A stretch of DNA of 64,000 nt from an uncultured Eubacterium sp. (GTDB taxonomy: Bacteria > Bacillota > Clostridia > Lachnospirales > Lachnospiraceae). Both the position numbers and the translations under genes were made by a program. The stretch spans positions 53,486 through 117,485 of the forward strand of contig CAJUDA010000008.1 of the NCBI GenBank assembly GCA_910584875.1. The letters are read 5' to 3'. The notes beneath the pieces were generated by a model. It was given only the letters and a program-made list of their open reading frames with translations, had not been told where the DNA came from and did no database searches. This document shows positions 44,350 to 52,150 of the stretch, piece after piece (positions within the stretch are counted from its first letter, which is position 1; every line of letters begins with the position of its first letter).

Positions 44350-44667
44350 AAGCACACTCCCTTTCTATTTATTATATGTATCAAAAGTATAAGTTATATT
44401 GGCGTTAAAGTCAACCTGTTCTTCGCAAAAAGTAAATGGAAATTTTTTTCGTCCGAACCAGCTGAAAACCCGTCTGAACAATACTTGCCCCGGAGAAGGG
44501 GGAGAGGATATAATGAAAGGGACGGGAGAACTGAAAACAGACAGGGGAGGAGGTGTGTAAAAAAAGAGCGGGAACAGAATTGTCCGGTTCTGCCGGATCA
44601 ACCGCAGAAAGGTGGTTTTACATCACGGGGTACACCTTCTTTATACTGTGGTTATGATGGAGGAGTT
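44350..44667. other. Intergenic region between mecA and a small ORF
   Basis: 318 bases. It contains the mecA leader, a plus-strand promoter candidate (44485-44514), and a purine-rich stretch. A possible 34-codon ORF starts at GTG 44554 after GGGGAGGAG and ends at 44658; I do not annotate it because its spacing and composition are weak. Confidence 0.6.
44485..44514 (+). promoter_or_regulatory. Candidate promoter
   Basis: TTGCCC (44485-44490), an 18-base spacer and TATAAT (44509-44514), about 150 bases before the ORF at 44668. Confidence 0.5.
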
Positions 44668-44928
44668 ATGCAAAAGAAATGGGTTTATGACGAACTGGCA
44701 CATGCCAGGCAGGAGGGGATCACGGTAGATGTAGGAGGGGTCTCCTATGAAAACAGATCCCCGGAGGAACTCTGGAAGGTGTTGCAGCGTGGGACATACA
44801 TGCTGGATTATGAAGCAGATACGCTGGGACGCATAACAGCTTTGCACATAGACCGGGTTGAGCCATCGGAGCGGTCTGCGTATAAAACGATGCGATGTAC
44901 AAAAAAGCAAAGGTCGGAAAAGGAATGA
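44668..44928 (+). CDS. Small uncharacterised protein
   Basis: 86 aa, starting MQKKWVYDELAHARQEGITV, no signal or membrane segment. GGAGGAG lies 5-8 bases upstream of ATG 44668. The C-terminus is basic (CTKKQRSEKE). The long in-frame extension back to 44296 lacks coding character and overlaps the mecA leader. Family not recognised. Confidence 0.55.
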   Translation: MQKKWVYDELAHARQEGITVDVGGVSYENRSPEELWKVLQRGTYMLDYEADTLGRITALHIDRVEPSERSAYKTMRCTKKQRSEKE

Positions 44929-44951
44929 GCAGCTGCTTTTGCAGCCGGTCA

Positions 44952-45000
44952 AAAAACACCATCAGTCAGTCCGGTGATATGCCGCTGTCTGATGGTGTTG
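44952..45000 (-). terminator. Minus-strand hairpin terminator
   Basis: On the minus strand AACACCATCAG and CTGATGGTGTT pair and are followed by TTTTT. It would end transcription from the gene at 45173, read through the repeat element. Confidence 0.65.
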
Positions 45001-45001
45001 T

Positions 45002-45170
45002 ACTAGTACAACGAATATTAAGTAATTGGCAGTTTGACTTGCCTGTTTTTTCGATAGTACGACTCCCCAAGCCTCGACGCAGCCACCGCTGCGCCTGCGT
45101 TTGTGAAGCCGCACTCTCAGAAAAACATTCTGCGTCAAACTATCCAAAACTTAATTTCCGTTGTACTGGT
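45002..45170. repeat. MITE-like element, long copy with inserted core
   Basis: The left 40 bases (from ACTAGTACAACGAATATTAA) and right 40 bases (ending TTAATTTCCGTTGTACTGGT) match the two halves of the 30604-30683 element with 1 and about 3 differences, in opposite orientation. About 88 bases of GC-richer sequence, with its own short repeats (GCGCCTGCG), sit in the loop. No transposase is encoded. Confidence 0.8.
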
Positions 45171-45172
45171 TA

Positions 45173-45625
45173 CTATTTGTTATTAAGGGCCTTCATTTTT
45201 GTGCGCTGCCACCAGCTGAGTTTTTCCTGTGGGTTATCCAGTACGCCGCGTCCCTTTACATCCATAATGTAAATGCCGCTCAGTACAACCTTTAGTTCCT
45301 TTTTTACAGGAAGCACAGGGAAAATCTTCTCATCACACATAAGTGACATAATCCGGGGCCCGATCTTTGCCTTGACGATCGGTACTTTGGAACCGCGCAG
45401 ATACTTTGGTGTATTTTCAAGTACAACTTTCGGAAGTCCGGCATCTTTTAGCTTCATCCGTTTCTTGTCGATCACAAGGATCGTGGCAGTCTGTGCCGCT
45501 GCCTGCATCTGCGCCTGGGATTCATCCTGTTTTTTCTGCATCTTCTTTCCGACGAAATACAGTACGATCAGCGCGATGATCATTATGACAACGATGATAC
45601 CGAGTACAAGTAAAAAGGTTTTCAT
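45173..45625 (-). CDS. Uncharacterised single-pass membrane protein
   Basis: 150 aa. The N-terminal helix (LLVLGIIVVIMIIALIVLYF) is followed by a Gln-rich linker (KKQDESQAQMQAAAQTA) and a soluble domain with ATILVIDKKRMKLKDAGLP and PVLPVKKELKVVLSGIYIMD. GGAGG precedes the start on the minus strand. It may bind a partner at the cytosolic membrane face; no family assigned. A MITE-like repeat touches its 3' end. Confidence 0.6.
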   Translation of the reverse strand: MKTFLLVLGIIVVIMIIALIVLYFVGKKMQKKQDESQAQMQAAAQTATILVIDKKRMKLKDAGLPKVVLENTPKYLRGSKVPIVKAKIGPRIMSLMCDEKIFPVLPVKKELKVVLSGIYIMDVKGRGVLDNPQEKLSWWQRTKMKALNNK

Positions 45626-45712
45626 TTTTATCCTCCATCTCTATTCTGTCATAGGTTTGTGTCCTTCTGGACAATACTACTATTCTACCACTATTTTCAA
45701 AAAAAGAAAACA

Positions 45713-46435
45713 TTAATTTTTTGCTTTTTCATACATTTCAGCTACAATATCATGCACATATGCACCCAGATGCTTTTTTGTGTCCTTATCCAGTTTGTCC
45801 GGGTATACCGGTTCGCCAAACTCAATGCGGATCTCTCCCTTATGTATCCAGGGAAGCCGGTTTTCAAATATATCTTCTGTGCCGTGGAAACAGACAGGGA
45901 TGATCGGGCAGTTCCCTTTGGTGGCGATCTTCATACTGCCTTCTTTGAATTCAAGCAGGGTGTCAGTCGCATTTCTCGTACCCTCGGGTGCGATGTAGAT
46001 CGAATATCCATCCCTGACCAGGGAAATGGCATTCAGGATAACATTCAGGTTTTGTTTGACATTTCCCCTGTCCATAAACTGGCAGTTCAGAAAATACATC
46101 CACTGTGCAACGCAGGGCATTTTCTTTATTTCCATTTTGGAAATGAAGGCAGTCAGGGTCGGAACAGTAGCATAAGCAAGGATAATGTCGTAAAAACTGC
46201 GGTGGTTGGCGGCATACATAACAGGAATATCTGTGGGGATATTTTCTATGCCTACGACGGTTTTTTTACAGCCGGACAGGAACATCACCAGGCTGAAGGC
46301 ACCACGGACGATGGTCTGTGCGGTTTTCGCAGCCGTTTTTGGGTTTATTTTCCGAAGTATGAATTCCACCAGATACATGGGGATGCTCAGGATGGAAATC
46401 ACTAAATACAACAATAAAATAATGATGGTTCTCAT
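45713..46435 (-). CDS. plsC: 1-acyl-glycerol-3-phosphate acyltransferase
   Basis: 240 aa membrane-associated acyltransferase of phosphatidic acid synthesis. AANHRSFYDI carries the HxxxxD catalytic pair, FMDRGNVKQNL and APEGTRNATD are the glycerophosphate-binding blocks. N-terminal hydrophobic anchor. It lies 2 bases after the VanY-like gene on the same strand. Confidence 0.87.
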   Translation of the reverse strand: MRTIIILLLYLVISILSIPMYLVEFILRKINPKTAAKTAQTIVRGAFSLVMFLSGCKKTVVGIENIPTDIPVMYAANHRSFYDIILAYATVPTLTAFISKMEIKKMPCVAQWMYFLNCQFMDRGNVKQNLNVILNAISLVRDGYSIYIAPEGTRNATDTLLEFKEGSMKIATKGNCPIIPVCFHGTEDIFENRLPWIHKGEIRIEFGEPVYPDKLDKDTKKHLGAYVHDIVAEMYEKAKN

Positions 46436-46437
46436 GA

Positions 46438-47364
46438 TCAGTCCTCTTTCTTCCGTTTCTTTGCGTTCCCTTTTTTGGGTTTAGGGGTGGCAAATCTGAC
46501 TTTGTCTGGTTCTTCTACGTCGACACCGGTATCCTCTTCATTTTCATTACAGCTGACATGATAATACTCTTCCAGTGTCAGTTTGTTTTTGTACAGATAG
46601 GTGGCGACGGGGATGCCGACATACCGTATATGCCAGGGTTCATAGTGATATCCGGTGATCTTTGATTTGCCGTAAGGGTACCGGATGATATAGCCGTATT
46701 TATGGGCGTTTTTGGCGACCCATTTCCCCTCCTTGGTATCACCGAACGCCTGGGACAGCTGACAGCCCACGCTCCGTGCGGAGATATCGATGGTGAGTCC
46801 GGTCTGGTGCTCGCTGCTTCCGGGTCTGGCGGACACAGTATCGGTGGCAGATTTGCCACGCCGTGCCACGTTCTGGTCATAAATCTGCTTTTGTCTGGCA
46901 TACGAACGATACCCGGATACACCATATAGTATGATTTTTTTCTTCTCAGCGGCTTTAAACATTTTTTCCAGTGATTTTGCTGCTTCCTTACGCAGCTTGC
47001 GTTTATCGTTGCTATAATTGAAACTAAAACGGATCTTTGCTTCGATCAGGTCCGCCGGTGCATAGGTAGACGGCAGAAGATATTTGCGATTGACAAGAAC
47101 CGTGGTGCTTCCTGGTATCGTGTCAAGAGGGACTGCTTCCAGGGGCTCCTGTATCGTTGTCAGGTCATCTGGCAGCAGACGGGGTATGACTGCTCCGGGA
47201 GAGATCGCGCTGGCAGCCGGTGAAGTCGTGACAGGATATGGAGTACTGGCTGTGGACTGCCGGGGCGTAATGCTGTTTTGTGAGGCGCCGCAGCCATACA
47301 GGGCGGCACAGACTGCTGTCCCCAGCAGAAGCACAGCCATTATATATAAGTTTATACGCTTCAT
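46438..47364 (-). CDS. VanY-like D-Ala-D-Ala carboxypeptidase lipoprotein (M15B)
   Basis: 308 aa. The signal ends in a lipobox-like ALYGCG. A Ser/Pro/Thr-rich linker leads to the peptidase domain: SARPGSSEHQTGLTIDIS holds the Zn-binding His and Asp, GYRSYARQKQIYDQ the substrate loop, and YHYEPWHIRYVG the catalytic Glu and last Zn His. It trims peptidoglycan stem peptides outside the cell. The C-terminus is Lys-rich. Confidence 0.9.
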   Translation of the reverse strand: MKRINLYIMAVLLLGTAVCAALYGCGASQNSITPRQSTASTPYPVTTSPAASAISPGAVIPRLLPDDLTTIQEPLEAVPLDTIPGSTTVLVNRKYLLPSTYAPADLIEAKIRFSFNYSNDKRKLRKEAAKSLEKMFKAAEKKKIILYGVSGYRSYARQKQIYDQNVARRGKSATDTVSARPGSSEHQTGLTIDISARSVGCQLSQAFGDTKEGKWVAKNAHKYGYIIRYPYGKSKITGYHYEPWHIRYVGIPVATYLYKNKLTLEEYYHVSCNENEEDTGVDVEEPDKVRFATPKPKKGNAKKRKKED

Positions 47365-47448
47365 AAGATTATCCTTTTTGTTTAATTCATGACATTTGGC
47401 GTTTCGCCAGATTATCTATGAGCATTATAACCTTAATACTGATAAAAA

Positions 47449-47940
47449 TCAATGAATTTCCTTGTGAAAAAGCGGTTTTCCGAATTTATCCAGTGCAAAG
47501 AGCAAAAACATTCCCAATATATAACAGGACAATATTTCCCCGATCCCTACTGTTGCCATCATATAAGGTATGGCATCGGGAAGATGATAAGCATACCGCA
47601 GTACAAAGGGTACGATTATAGTATTGGCGATAACAGGGGGGAGCGGAACCAGCCATTTGCTGCGGTTACGCAGTGCATAAGATCCCAGTGCACCCAGCAG
47701 AGTGGCAAGAGTGCCAAAAAGAACATCAGGCGCAGCGCATCCGGTAAAAAGATTGGCAAAAAAGCATCCGATCGTCAGTCCGGGGATGGCAGCCGGAGTA
47801 AAACAGGGAAGGACAGTGAGAGCTTCCGAGATCCGGATCTGGATGGGGCCGCTGGCAAAGGCACCGATCAGCATGGTAAGTACGACATAAAGAGCAGCAA
47901 TGATTGCTGCCTGACAGATAAATATAACATTTTTATTCAT
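47449..47940 (-). CDS. queT: QueT-type queuosine precursor transporter (ECF S component)
   Basis: 163 aa, about five membrane helices. IRISEALTVLPCFTPAAIPG and GCFFANLF are typical of the QueT family, which takes up preQ1-type queuosine precursors with the shared ECF module. ATG 47940 is preceded by AAGGAG, which forms part of a preQ1 riboswitch. An upstream start at 47988 would lie inside the aptamer and is rejected. Confidence 0.9.
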   Translation of the reverse strand: MNKNVIFICQAAIIAALYVVLTMLIGAFASGPIQIRISEALTVLPCFTPAAIPGLTIGCFFANLFTGCAAPDVLFGTLATLLGALGSYALRNRSKWLVPLPPVIANTIIVPFVLRYAYHLPDAIPYMMATVGIGEILSCYILGMFLLFALDKFGKPLFHKEIH

Positions 47941-47947
47941 TTTTTTA

Positions 47948-47992
47948 ATCTCCTTAGTTTTTTTTAATGAGTGGATGGTTTCGAACACTCAG
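47948..47992 (-). promoter_or_regulatory. preQ1-I riboswitch controlling queT
   Basis: On the minus strand: GAGTG, a 12-base loop TTCGAAACCATC, CACTC, then an A-rich tail ending AAAAACTAAGGAG. This is the class I preQ1 pseudoknot layout. The tail directly includes the queT ribosome site, so control is probably translational. Confidence 0.85.
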
Positions 47993-48052
47993 TCTGGAAA
48001 ATCCCATTTTGTGGAACGAAAAACACGCAGCGTTTTTATAAGTCCGCGATTT

Positions 48053-48316
48053 TCAGCCGGACTTTTCCTGTGCCTCATAGGCTTCACGTATGGCATGGGC
48101 AAGCTGGTCCGCGCAGGATGTGTTTTTAAAACCACATTTGATATTTTTACAGCGCTCTTCGATCCAGTCGACGGTCATGCCTTCGATCAGGGCAGGGATT
48201 GCTTTCAGATTGCCGTTGCAGCCGCCATGGAACGTGACATTGGTAACGATATCGCCGTTGATCTCCAGATCGATCTGGCTTGAGCAGGTGCCCTTGGTCA
48301 TATAAGTATATTTCAT
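48053..48316 (-). CDS. TSCPD domain protein (TIGR03905 type)
   Basis: 87 aa. MKYTYMTKGTCSSQIDLEI, FHGGCNGNLKAI, CGFKNTSCADQLAHAI and the spaced Cys residues match the stand-alone TSCPD family, a domain also found at the end of some ribonucleotide reductases. It probably binds metal. AAAGGAGG precedes ATG 48316 on the minus strand. It has its own promoter. Confidence 0.9.
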   Translation of the reverse strand: MKYTYMTKGTCSSQIDLEINGDIVTNVTFHGGCNGNLKAIPALIEGMTVDWIEERCKNIKCGFKNTSCADQLAHAIREAYEAQEKSG

Positions 48317-48337
48317 GATTACCTCCTTTCCTAAACT

Positions 48338-48366
48338 ATTGTAACGAAAAAGCGCTTGTTTGTCAA
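48338..48366 (-). promoter_or_regulatory. Promoter for the TSCPD gene
   Basis: On the minus strand TTGACA (48366-48361), 17-base spacer, TACAAT (48343-48338). Overlaps the cca promoter. Confidence 0.8.
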
Positions 48367-48384
48367 AATATTTCAGTGTATAAT
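48356..48384 (+). promoter_or_regulatory. Promoter for cca
   Basis: TTGTTT (48356-48361), a 17-base spacer and TATAAT (48379-48384). Its -35 shares bases with the -35 of the divergent TSCPD promoter. Confidence 0.7.
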
Positions 48385-48430
48385 CTAACATAGACGGTTA
48401 CAGGGAACCGGATAAGACAGGGAGGCTGAA

Positions 48431-49870
48431 ATGAAGGATAGATTTTCCGTTGTAAAAATTCCAGATCAGGTAAAATGGATTATTGATACATTAGAAAAAC
48501 AGGGCTATGAGGCGTATGCGGTAGGAGGCTGCGTGCGTGATACTGTGCTGGGGAGGGAGCCGGGCGACTGGGATATCACGACATCCGCACGGCCAGAGCA
48601 GGTAAAAGCGCTGTTCCGGCGCACGATCGATACCGGGATCCAGCACGGTACGGTTACGGTGATGCTGGAAAAAGAGGGGTACGAGATCACAACTTACCGG
48701 ATGGATGGGGAGTATGAGGACCACCGTCATCCCCGGGAGGTCCGGTTTACGCCGAGTCTCAGGGAAGATCTCAGACGCAGGGATTTCACCATCAATGCTA
48801 TGGCATATAATCCCAGGACAGGTATTGTAGACCCCTTTGATGGGATGTCAGATATAGAAAAGAGGTGTATACGCTGTGTGGGAGATCCACGGGAACGGTT
48901 TGGAGAGGACGCTCTGCGGATGCTCCGGGGGATCCGTTTTGCCGGACAGCTGCAGTTTGAGATTGAAAACGAAACGCTGACGGCGATCCGGGAACAGGCG
49001 CCGACTCTTGTCAATGTCAGTGCCGAACGTATTCGGACGGAGCTGACAAAATTGCTTTTGTCAGATGGATCAGACAGGCTGCTTCTGGCTGCAGAGACGG
49101 GACTGGACCAGTATTTTCTGCCGGAACTGGGAGAAATGCTGGCTGTCCCGCAGAATAATCCCCACCACTGTTTTGATGTGGGGCATCACAGTATGGAAGC
49201 TGTCAGACACATAAACAGGATGTGGCATGGAGATCTGACCCAGCAGATATCACGGGAAGAAAAAAGTCATGTGATCCTGGCATTTGCGGCGCTCCTTCAT
49301 GATGTGGCGAAGCCGGACTGCCGGGAAACCGATGAAGAAGGAGTGGATCACTTTTACCGCCACAATGAGCTGGGGGCGGCAAAAGCAGAGGATATATTAA
49401 GGCGTCTCAGGTTTGATAATGAAACGATATCGCTTGTGGTACGGATCATACGCTGTCACGACAGGAGGCATGAAAATTGTATGAAAGGCGGCAGATATTC
49501 GACGAAGGGAAAGTCTGCCATGCGGCGTCTGATGAATCAGATCGGTGTGGACGCCATGCCGTATCTGTTTGTGTTACAGCGTGCCGACCTCATGGCACAG
49601 GGGCAGTATATGAGAGAAGAAAAGCTTCTGGGGCTGGATGCCGCAGAGCGGTGTTATAAAGAAATATGCAAATCCAGAGAGGCTGTCACAAGGGCAGAAC
49701 TGGCGCTGGGCGGCAGGGATCTGCTGGCGATGGGAGTACCCTCCGGACCAGAGGTGGGACAGATACTGGATGAGCTGTTGAATGCGGTTTTAGAGGAGCC
49801 GTCATGTAACACGGTGGAAACACTGACGGCTCTTGCCAGAGAATATATTGCGGATCATAGCAGATCCTGA
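48431..49870 (+). CDS. cca: CCA tRNA nucleotidyltransferase with HD domain
   Basis: 479 aa. GYEAYAVGGCVRDTVLGREPGDWDITT is interrupted only for length: VGGCVRD and GDWDI form the catalytic class II nucleotidyltransferase site. RRDFTINAMAYNP and the RFGEDALRMLRGIRFAGQL block bind tRNA/NTP. An HD phosphohydrolase domain lies at about 245-370 (LLHDVAKPD). It adds or repairs CCA on tRNA. Convergent with hydF, overlapping by 16 bases. Confidence 0.94.
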   Translation: MKDRFSVVKIPDQVKWIIDTLEKQGYEAYAVGGCVRDTVLGREPGDWDITTSARPEQVKALFRRTIDTGIQHGTVTVMLEKEGYEITTYRMDGEYEDHRHPREVRFTPSLREDLRRRDFTINAMAYNPRTGIVDPFDGMSDIEKRCIRCVGDPRERFGEDALRMLRGIRFAGQLQFEIENETLTAIREQAPTLVNVSAERIRTELTKLLLSDGSDRLLLAAETGLDQYFLPELGEMLAVPQNNPHHCFDVGHHSMEAVRHINRMWHGDLTQQISREEKSHVILAFAALLHDVAKPDCRETDEEGVDHFYRHNELGAAKAEDILRRLRFDNETISLVVRIIRCHDRRHENCMKGGRYSTKGKSAMRRLMNQIGVDAMPYLFVLQRADLMAQGQYMREEKLLGLDAAERCYKEICKSREAVTRAELALGGRDLLAMGVPSGPEVGQILDELLNAVLEEPSCNTVETLTALAREYIADHSRS

Positions 49871-51066
49871 TATCCGGGCAGAGGGGCGATGCTGCGTTTT
49901 AGTACACCCTTTAACTGTGCGATCAGTGTGCCATAATTTACGATCGGGACCTGCTGGCTCTTTGCCTGCCCGATGCGGAAAGCCATCTCTCTCGGATTCA
50001 GGGTGCAGCCTCCACAGTGTACAACCATTTTATACCGGCTGAGGTCCTCCGGGAAACTGCCTCCGCTGCTGGTCTCAAAGTTCAGTTCCCTTCCCGTATA
50101 TTCCCGGATCCATCGCGGCAGTTTTACGGTGCCGATATCATCGCACTGCCGGTGATGGGTGCATCCTTCTGCCATCAGTACCGTATCTCCGTCGTGGAGA
50201 CTTTCCAGGGCAGCTACTCCCTGAATCTGTGTTTTTAAGTCGCCCTTGTAGCGGGAAAAGAGGATGGAGAAGGATGTGAGGGGGATGGATGCCGGGGTGT
50301 CCCGGGCAACTCCGGCAAATGCCTGGGAATCCGTGATGACAAGCCGTGGCGTCTGCCCGATGCGTGCGATAGTATCTTTTAGTTCGGTATCCCGGCAGGC
50401 GACAGCCGTGGCGCCGGATTCCAATATATCCCGGATAACCTGCTGCTGCGGCAAAATCAGACGTCCTTTGGGGGCCGCCGAATCAATGGGGATCACAAGG
50501 ATCACAAAATCACCGGGTGAAAGCAGATCCCCCACAAGCCTTGTCCCAGTACGGTCTGTTGTTATTTTGCTGCCGATCATCTCTTTTAATTCCTGTATAT
50601 GATATCCTGATCTGGCACTGGTACAGATATCCCCCAGAGGTGAGATACGGTGTTCTTCTTTTGCCCACTCATCCTGTTTGTTCAGTACGACGACAGAGGG
50701 GATATTTTTTTGTTTCGTGAGGTCGAGGATCGATTTTTCCATGGTAAGATCCTCTGCGGCCTGCCTGCCATCCACCACGATCAGGGCAAGATCTGTCTTA
50801 TTTAAAACCTCTTTCGCTTTTCGGATCCGTTCTTCTCCCAGAATTCCTTCATCATCCAGTCCCGGAGTATCGGCAAGCATGACCGGACCAAGCGGGAGGA
50901 TTTCCATCGCCTTATATACCGGATCTGTCGTAGTGCCGGGAATATCGGATACAATGGCGAGATCCTGTCCGGTGATGGCGTTGATCAGACTGGATTTGCC
51001 TGCATTGCGGCGGCCAAAGAGGGCGATCTGGAGACGTTCCCCTTTTGGCGTCTGGTTCATGGACAT
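49855..51066 (-). CDS. hydF: [FeFe] hydrogenase maturation GTPase HydF
   Basis: 403 aa. GTPase part: FGRRNAGKSSLINAITGQD (P-loop), SDIPGTTTDPVYK, ADTPGLDDEG and LNKQDEW. The C-terminal Fe-S part has EGCTHHRQCDD and HCGGCTLNPREM, giving the H and Cys ligands of HydF. HydF is the scaffold on which HydE/HydG build the diiron subcluster. HydE, HydG and hydrogenase are not in this window. ATG 51066 follows AGGAGGG. Confidence 0.95.
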   Translation of the reverse strand: MSMNQTPKGERLQIALFGRRNAGKSSLINAITGQDLAIVSDIPGTTTDPVYKAMEILPLGPVMLADTPGLDDEGILGEERIRKAKEVLNKTDLALIVVDGRQAAEDLTMEKSILDLTKQKNIPSVVVLNKQDEWAKEEHRISPLGDICTSARSGYHIQELKEMIGSKITTDRTGTRLVGDLLSPGDFVILVIPIDSAAPKGRLILPQQQVIRDILESGATAVACRDTELKDTIARIGQTPRLVITDSQAFAGVARDTPASIPLTSFSILFSRYKGDLKTQIQGVAALESLHDGDTVLMAEGCTHHRQCDDIGTVKLPRWIREYTGRELNFETSSGGSFPEDLSRYKMVVHCGGCTLNPREMAFRIGQAKSQQVPIVNYGTLIAQLKGVLKRSIAPLPGYQDLL

Positions 51067-51091
51067 AGGATGTCCCTCCTTTTCTTTTTTA

Positions 51092-51127
51092 AAAAAAGGT
51101 GGCAAAAGATTTCCTTCTGCCACCTTA
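51092..51127 (-). terminator. Terminator after the DUF4870-like gene
   Basis: On the minus strand AAGGTGGCA and TGCCACCTT pair around a 13-base loop and are followed by TTTTT. It lies between this gene and hydF. Confidence 0.85.
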
Positions 51128-51157
51128 CTGTCCCGTTATTTTTGCCGGGCGGTCCGA

Positions 51158-51523
51158 TTATTTCAAAATAGTGATACCGCCGATCAAAGGCAGTTTCTTT
51201 GGCTCTCCTGAGCAGGCATTGATGATGCCGAGGATCAGGAATACAAGGGCGATGATACCGACTGCCAGATTGATAACAGTGATCACTGGCACGGCAACAA
51301 GTCCCAATGCATTGCCAAGGATGATGCATACGATCCGGGCAACAACATTCAAAGCGATATCAGCGATAAAGAGTACCAGTCCCTGATTTGTGTGGAATCT
51401 GGCATACTGGGAATCTTTTGCTGCAAACAGAGGGATCAGAAACAGGATTCCGATATAGGCAAGAACCCCCATAGCCTTGTTGCTGCGCACATCTTCCTCA
51501 TTAAATACAATGTTTTCTTCCAT
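51158..51523 (-). CDS. DUF4870-like small membrane protein
   Basis: 121 aa with three hydrophobic helices. ARFHTNQGLVLFI is the conserved loop of DUF4870/Tic20-like proteins. GLVAVPVITVINLAVGIIAL and LILGIINACSGE follow. AAAGGGG precedes ATG 51523. Function unknown. Confidence 0.78.
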   Translation of the reverse strand: MEENIVFNEEDVRSNKAMGVLAYIGILFLIPLFAAKDSQYARFHTNQGLVLFIADIALNVVARIVCIILGNALGLVAVPVITVINLAVGIIALVFLILGIINACSGEPKKLPLIGGITILK

Positions 51524-51634
51524 AGTTTACCCCTTTCTATCCTTTTGTTAAAAGATATGTATAGTATATTTTTTTCATCCTCTATGTTATAACAAAATTA
51601 TATTTTTTGCAAGTAAAATCACTGGTAAAATTGC

Positions 51635-51663
51635 TTGTACAGATGATTTTTTTGTGCTATGAT
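51635..51663 (+). promoter_or_regulatory. Promoter for small acidic ORF
   Basis: TTGTAC (51635-51640), a 17-base spacer and TATGAT (51658-51663), 32 bases before ATG 51696. Confidence 0.65.
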
Positions 51664-51695
51664 ACAAATAAGGACAGACGGAAGGGGGAAGGTGG

Positions 51696-51848
51696 ATGGA
51701 GCAGTTTTTTACCGATGATGATCTGTTCGGGCTGTTGGAAGAATTAGAGAAAGAAGATGCGGAGATACAAAAGATGGGTGGGGATACAGAGATGGAAGCT
51801 TCCAACCGGCGTTATGAAGAGATTATCCGTAAACACAAGATGGAATAA
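51696..51848 (+). CDS. Small acidic protein, 50 aa
   Basis: Encodes MEQFFTDDDLFGLLEELEKE with a C-terminus RRYEEIIRKHKME; mostly helical and strongly charged. AAGGGGGAAGG precedes ATG 51696. A clear promoter and an immediate terminator make a complete transcription unit, which supports a real gene. Family not recognised. Confidence 0.6.
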   Translation: MEQFFTDDDLFGLLEELEKEDAEIQKMGGDTEMEASNRRYEEIIRKHKME

Positions 51849-51876
51849 GAACCTCCTGCGGGCAGGAGGTTCTTAT
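51847..51876 (+). terminator. Terminator of the 50-aa gene
   Basis: AAGAACCTCCTGC pairs perfectly with GCAGGAGGTTCTT across a two-base loop, followed by ATTCTGTCTT. Confidence 0.8.
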
Positions 51877-51887
51877 TCTGTCTTGTG

Positions 51888-52019
51888 TGAAGCGTCGGAT
51901 TATCACGACGCTTTATTTCCATATAGGAATAATTATCCTGTGCAGAGCAAGAATCAGCAAAGAACCAAAGGTTCGATGCTGATTCTTGGAAGCGTCGGAT
52001 TATCACGACGCTTTATTTC
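51888..52019. repeat. Duplicated hairpin repeat flanking a nested hairpin
   Basis: A roughly 31-base unit starting GAAGCGTCGGATTATCACGA occurs at 51889-51919 and 51988-52018. Each folds as AAGCGTCG...CGACGCTT and ends in TTTATTTC. Between them lies AAGAATCAGCA...TGCTGATTCTT (about 51954-51988) with an inner GAACC/GGTTC. A diverged copy (GGATCATCACGACGCTT) is at 52604-52622. The second copy serves as terminator for the 28-aa ORF on the minus strand. Confidence 0.75.
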
Positions 52020-52099
52020 TCTGACGGATTATCAATTTTATAGGCAAAAGCGGCGATCGCAGCGACGATCACTACGCCGATAATGATTTTTATAACCAT
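52013..52099 (-). CDS. 28-residue single-helix membrane peptide
   Basis: ATG 52099 (minus) encodes MVIKIIIGVVIVAAIAAFAY plus a short hydrophilic tail, ending at TAA 52013. AAAGGAGATG precedes the start, and the duplicated hairpin follows the stop. Size and a single membrane helix resemble small membrane proteins, including type I toxins, but no antisense RNA promoter was identified. Confidence 0.55.
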   Translation of the reverse strand: MVIKIIIGVVIVAAIAAFAYKIDNPSEK

Positions 52100-52150
52100 A
52101 CCTGTGCATCTCCTTTCCTCTTATTTTGGGAACGGATCAATAAGTCCGTA

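Noticed and set aside
44554..44658. 34-codon ORF starting at GTG
   Set aside because: Ribosome site is too close to the GTG, and no family or context supports it.
45002..45170. Insertion sequence
   Set aside because: It has terminal inverted repeats but is too short to encode a transposase; classed as MITE-like.
45659..46405. Plus-strand 248-codon frame opposite plsC
   Set aside because: It is the complement of a gene with clear HxxxxD and EGTR motifs.
47452..47967. Plus-strand 171-codon frame opposite queT
   Set aside because: It is antisense to a well-supported transporter and riboswitch, and has no family features.
51888..52019. CRISPR-like repeat array
   Set aside because: Only two 31-base copies, self-complementary along their length with T-rich ends, and no cas genes; better explained as duplicated hairpins.
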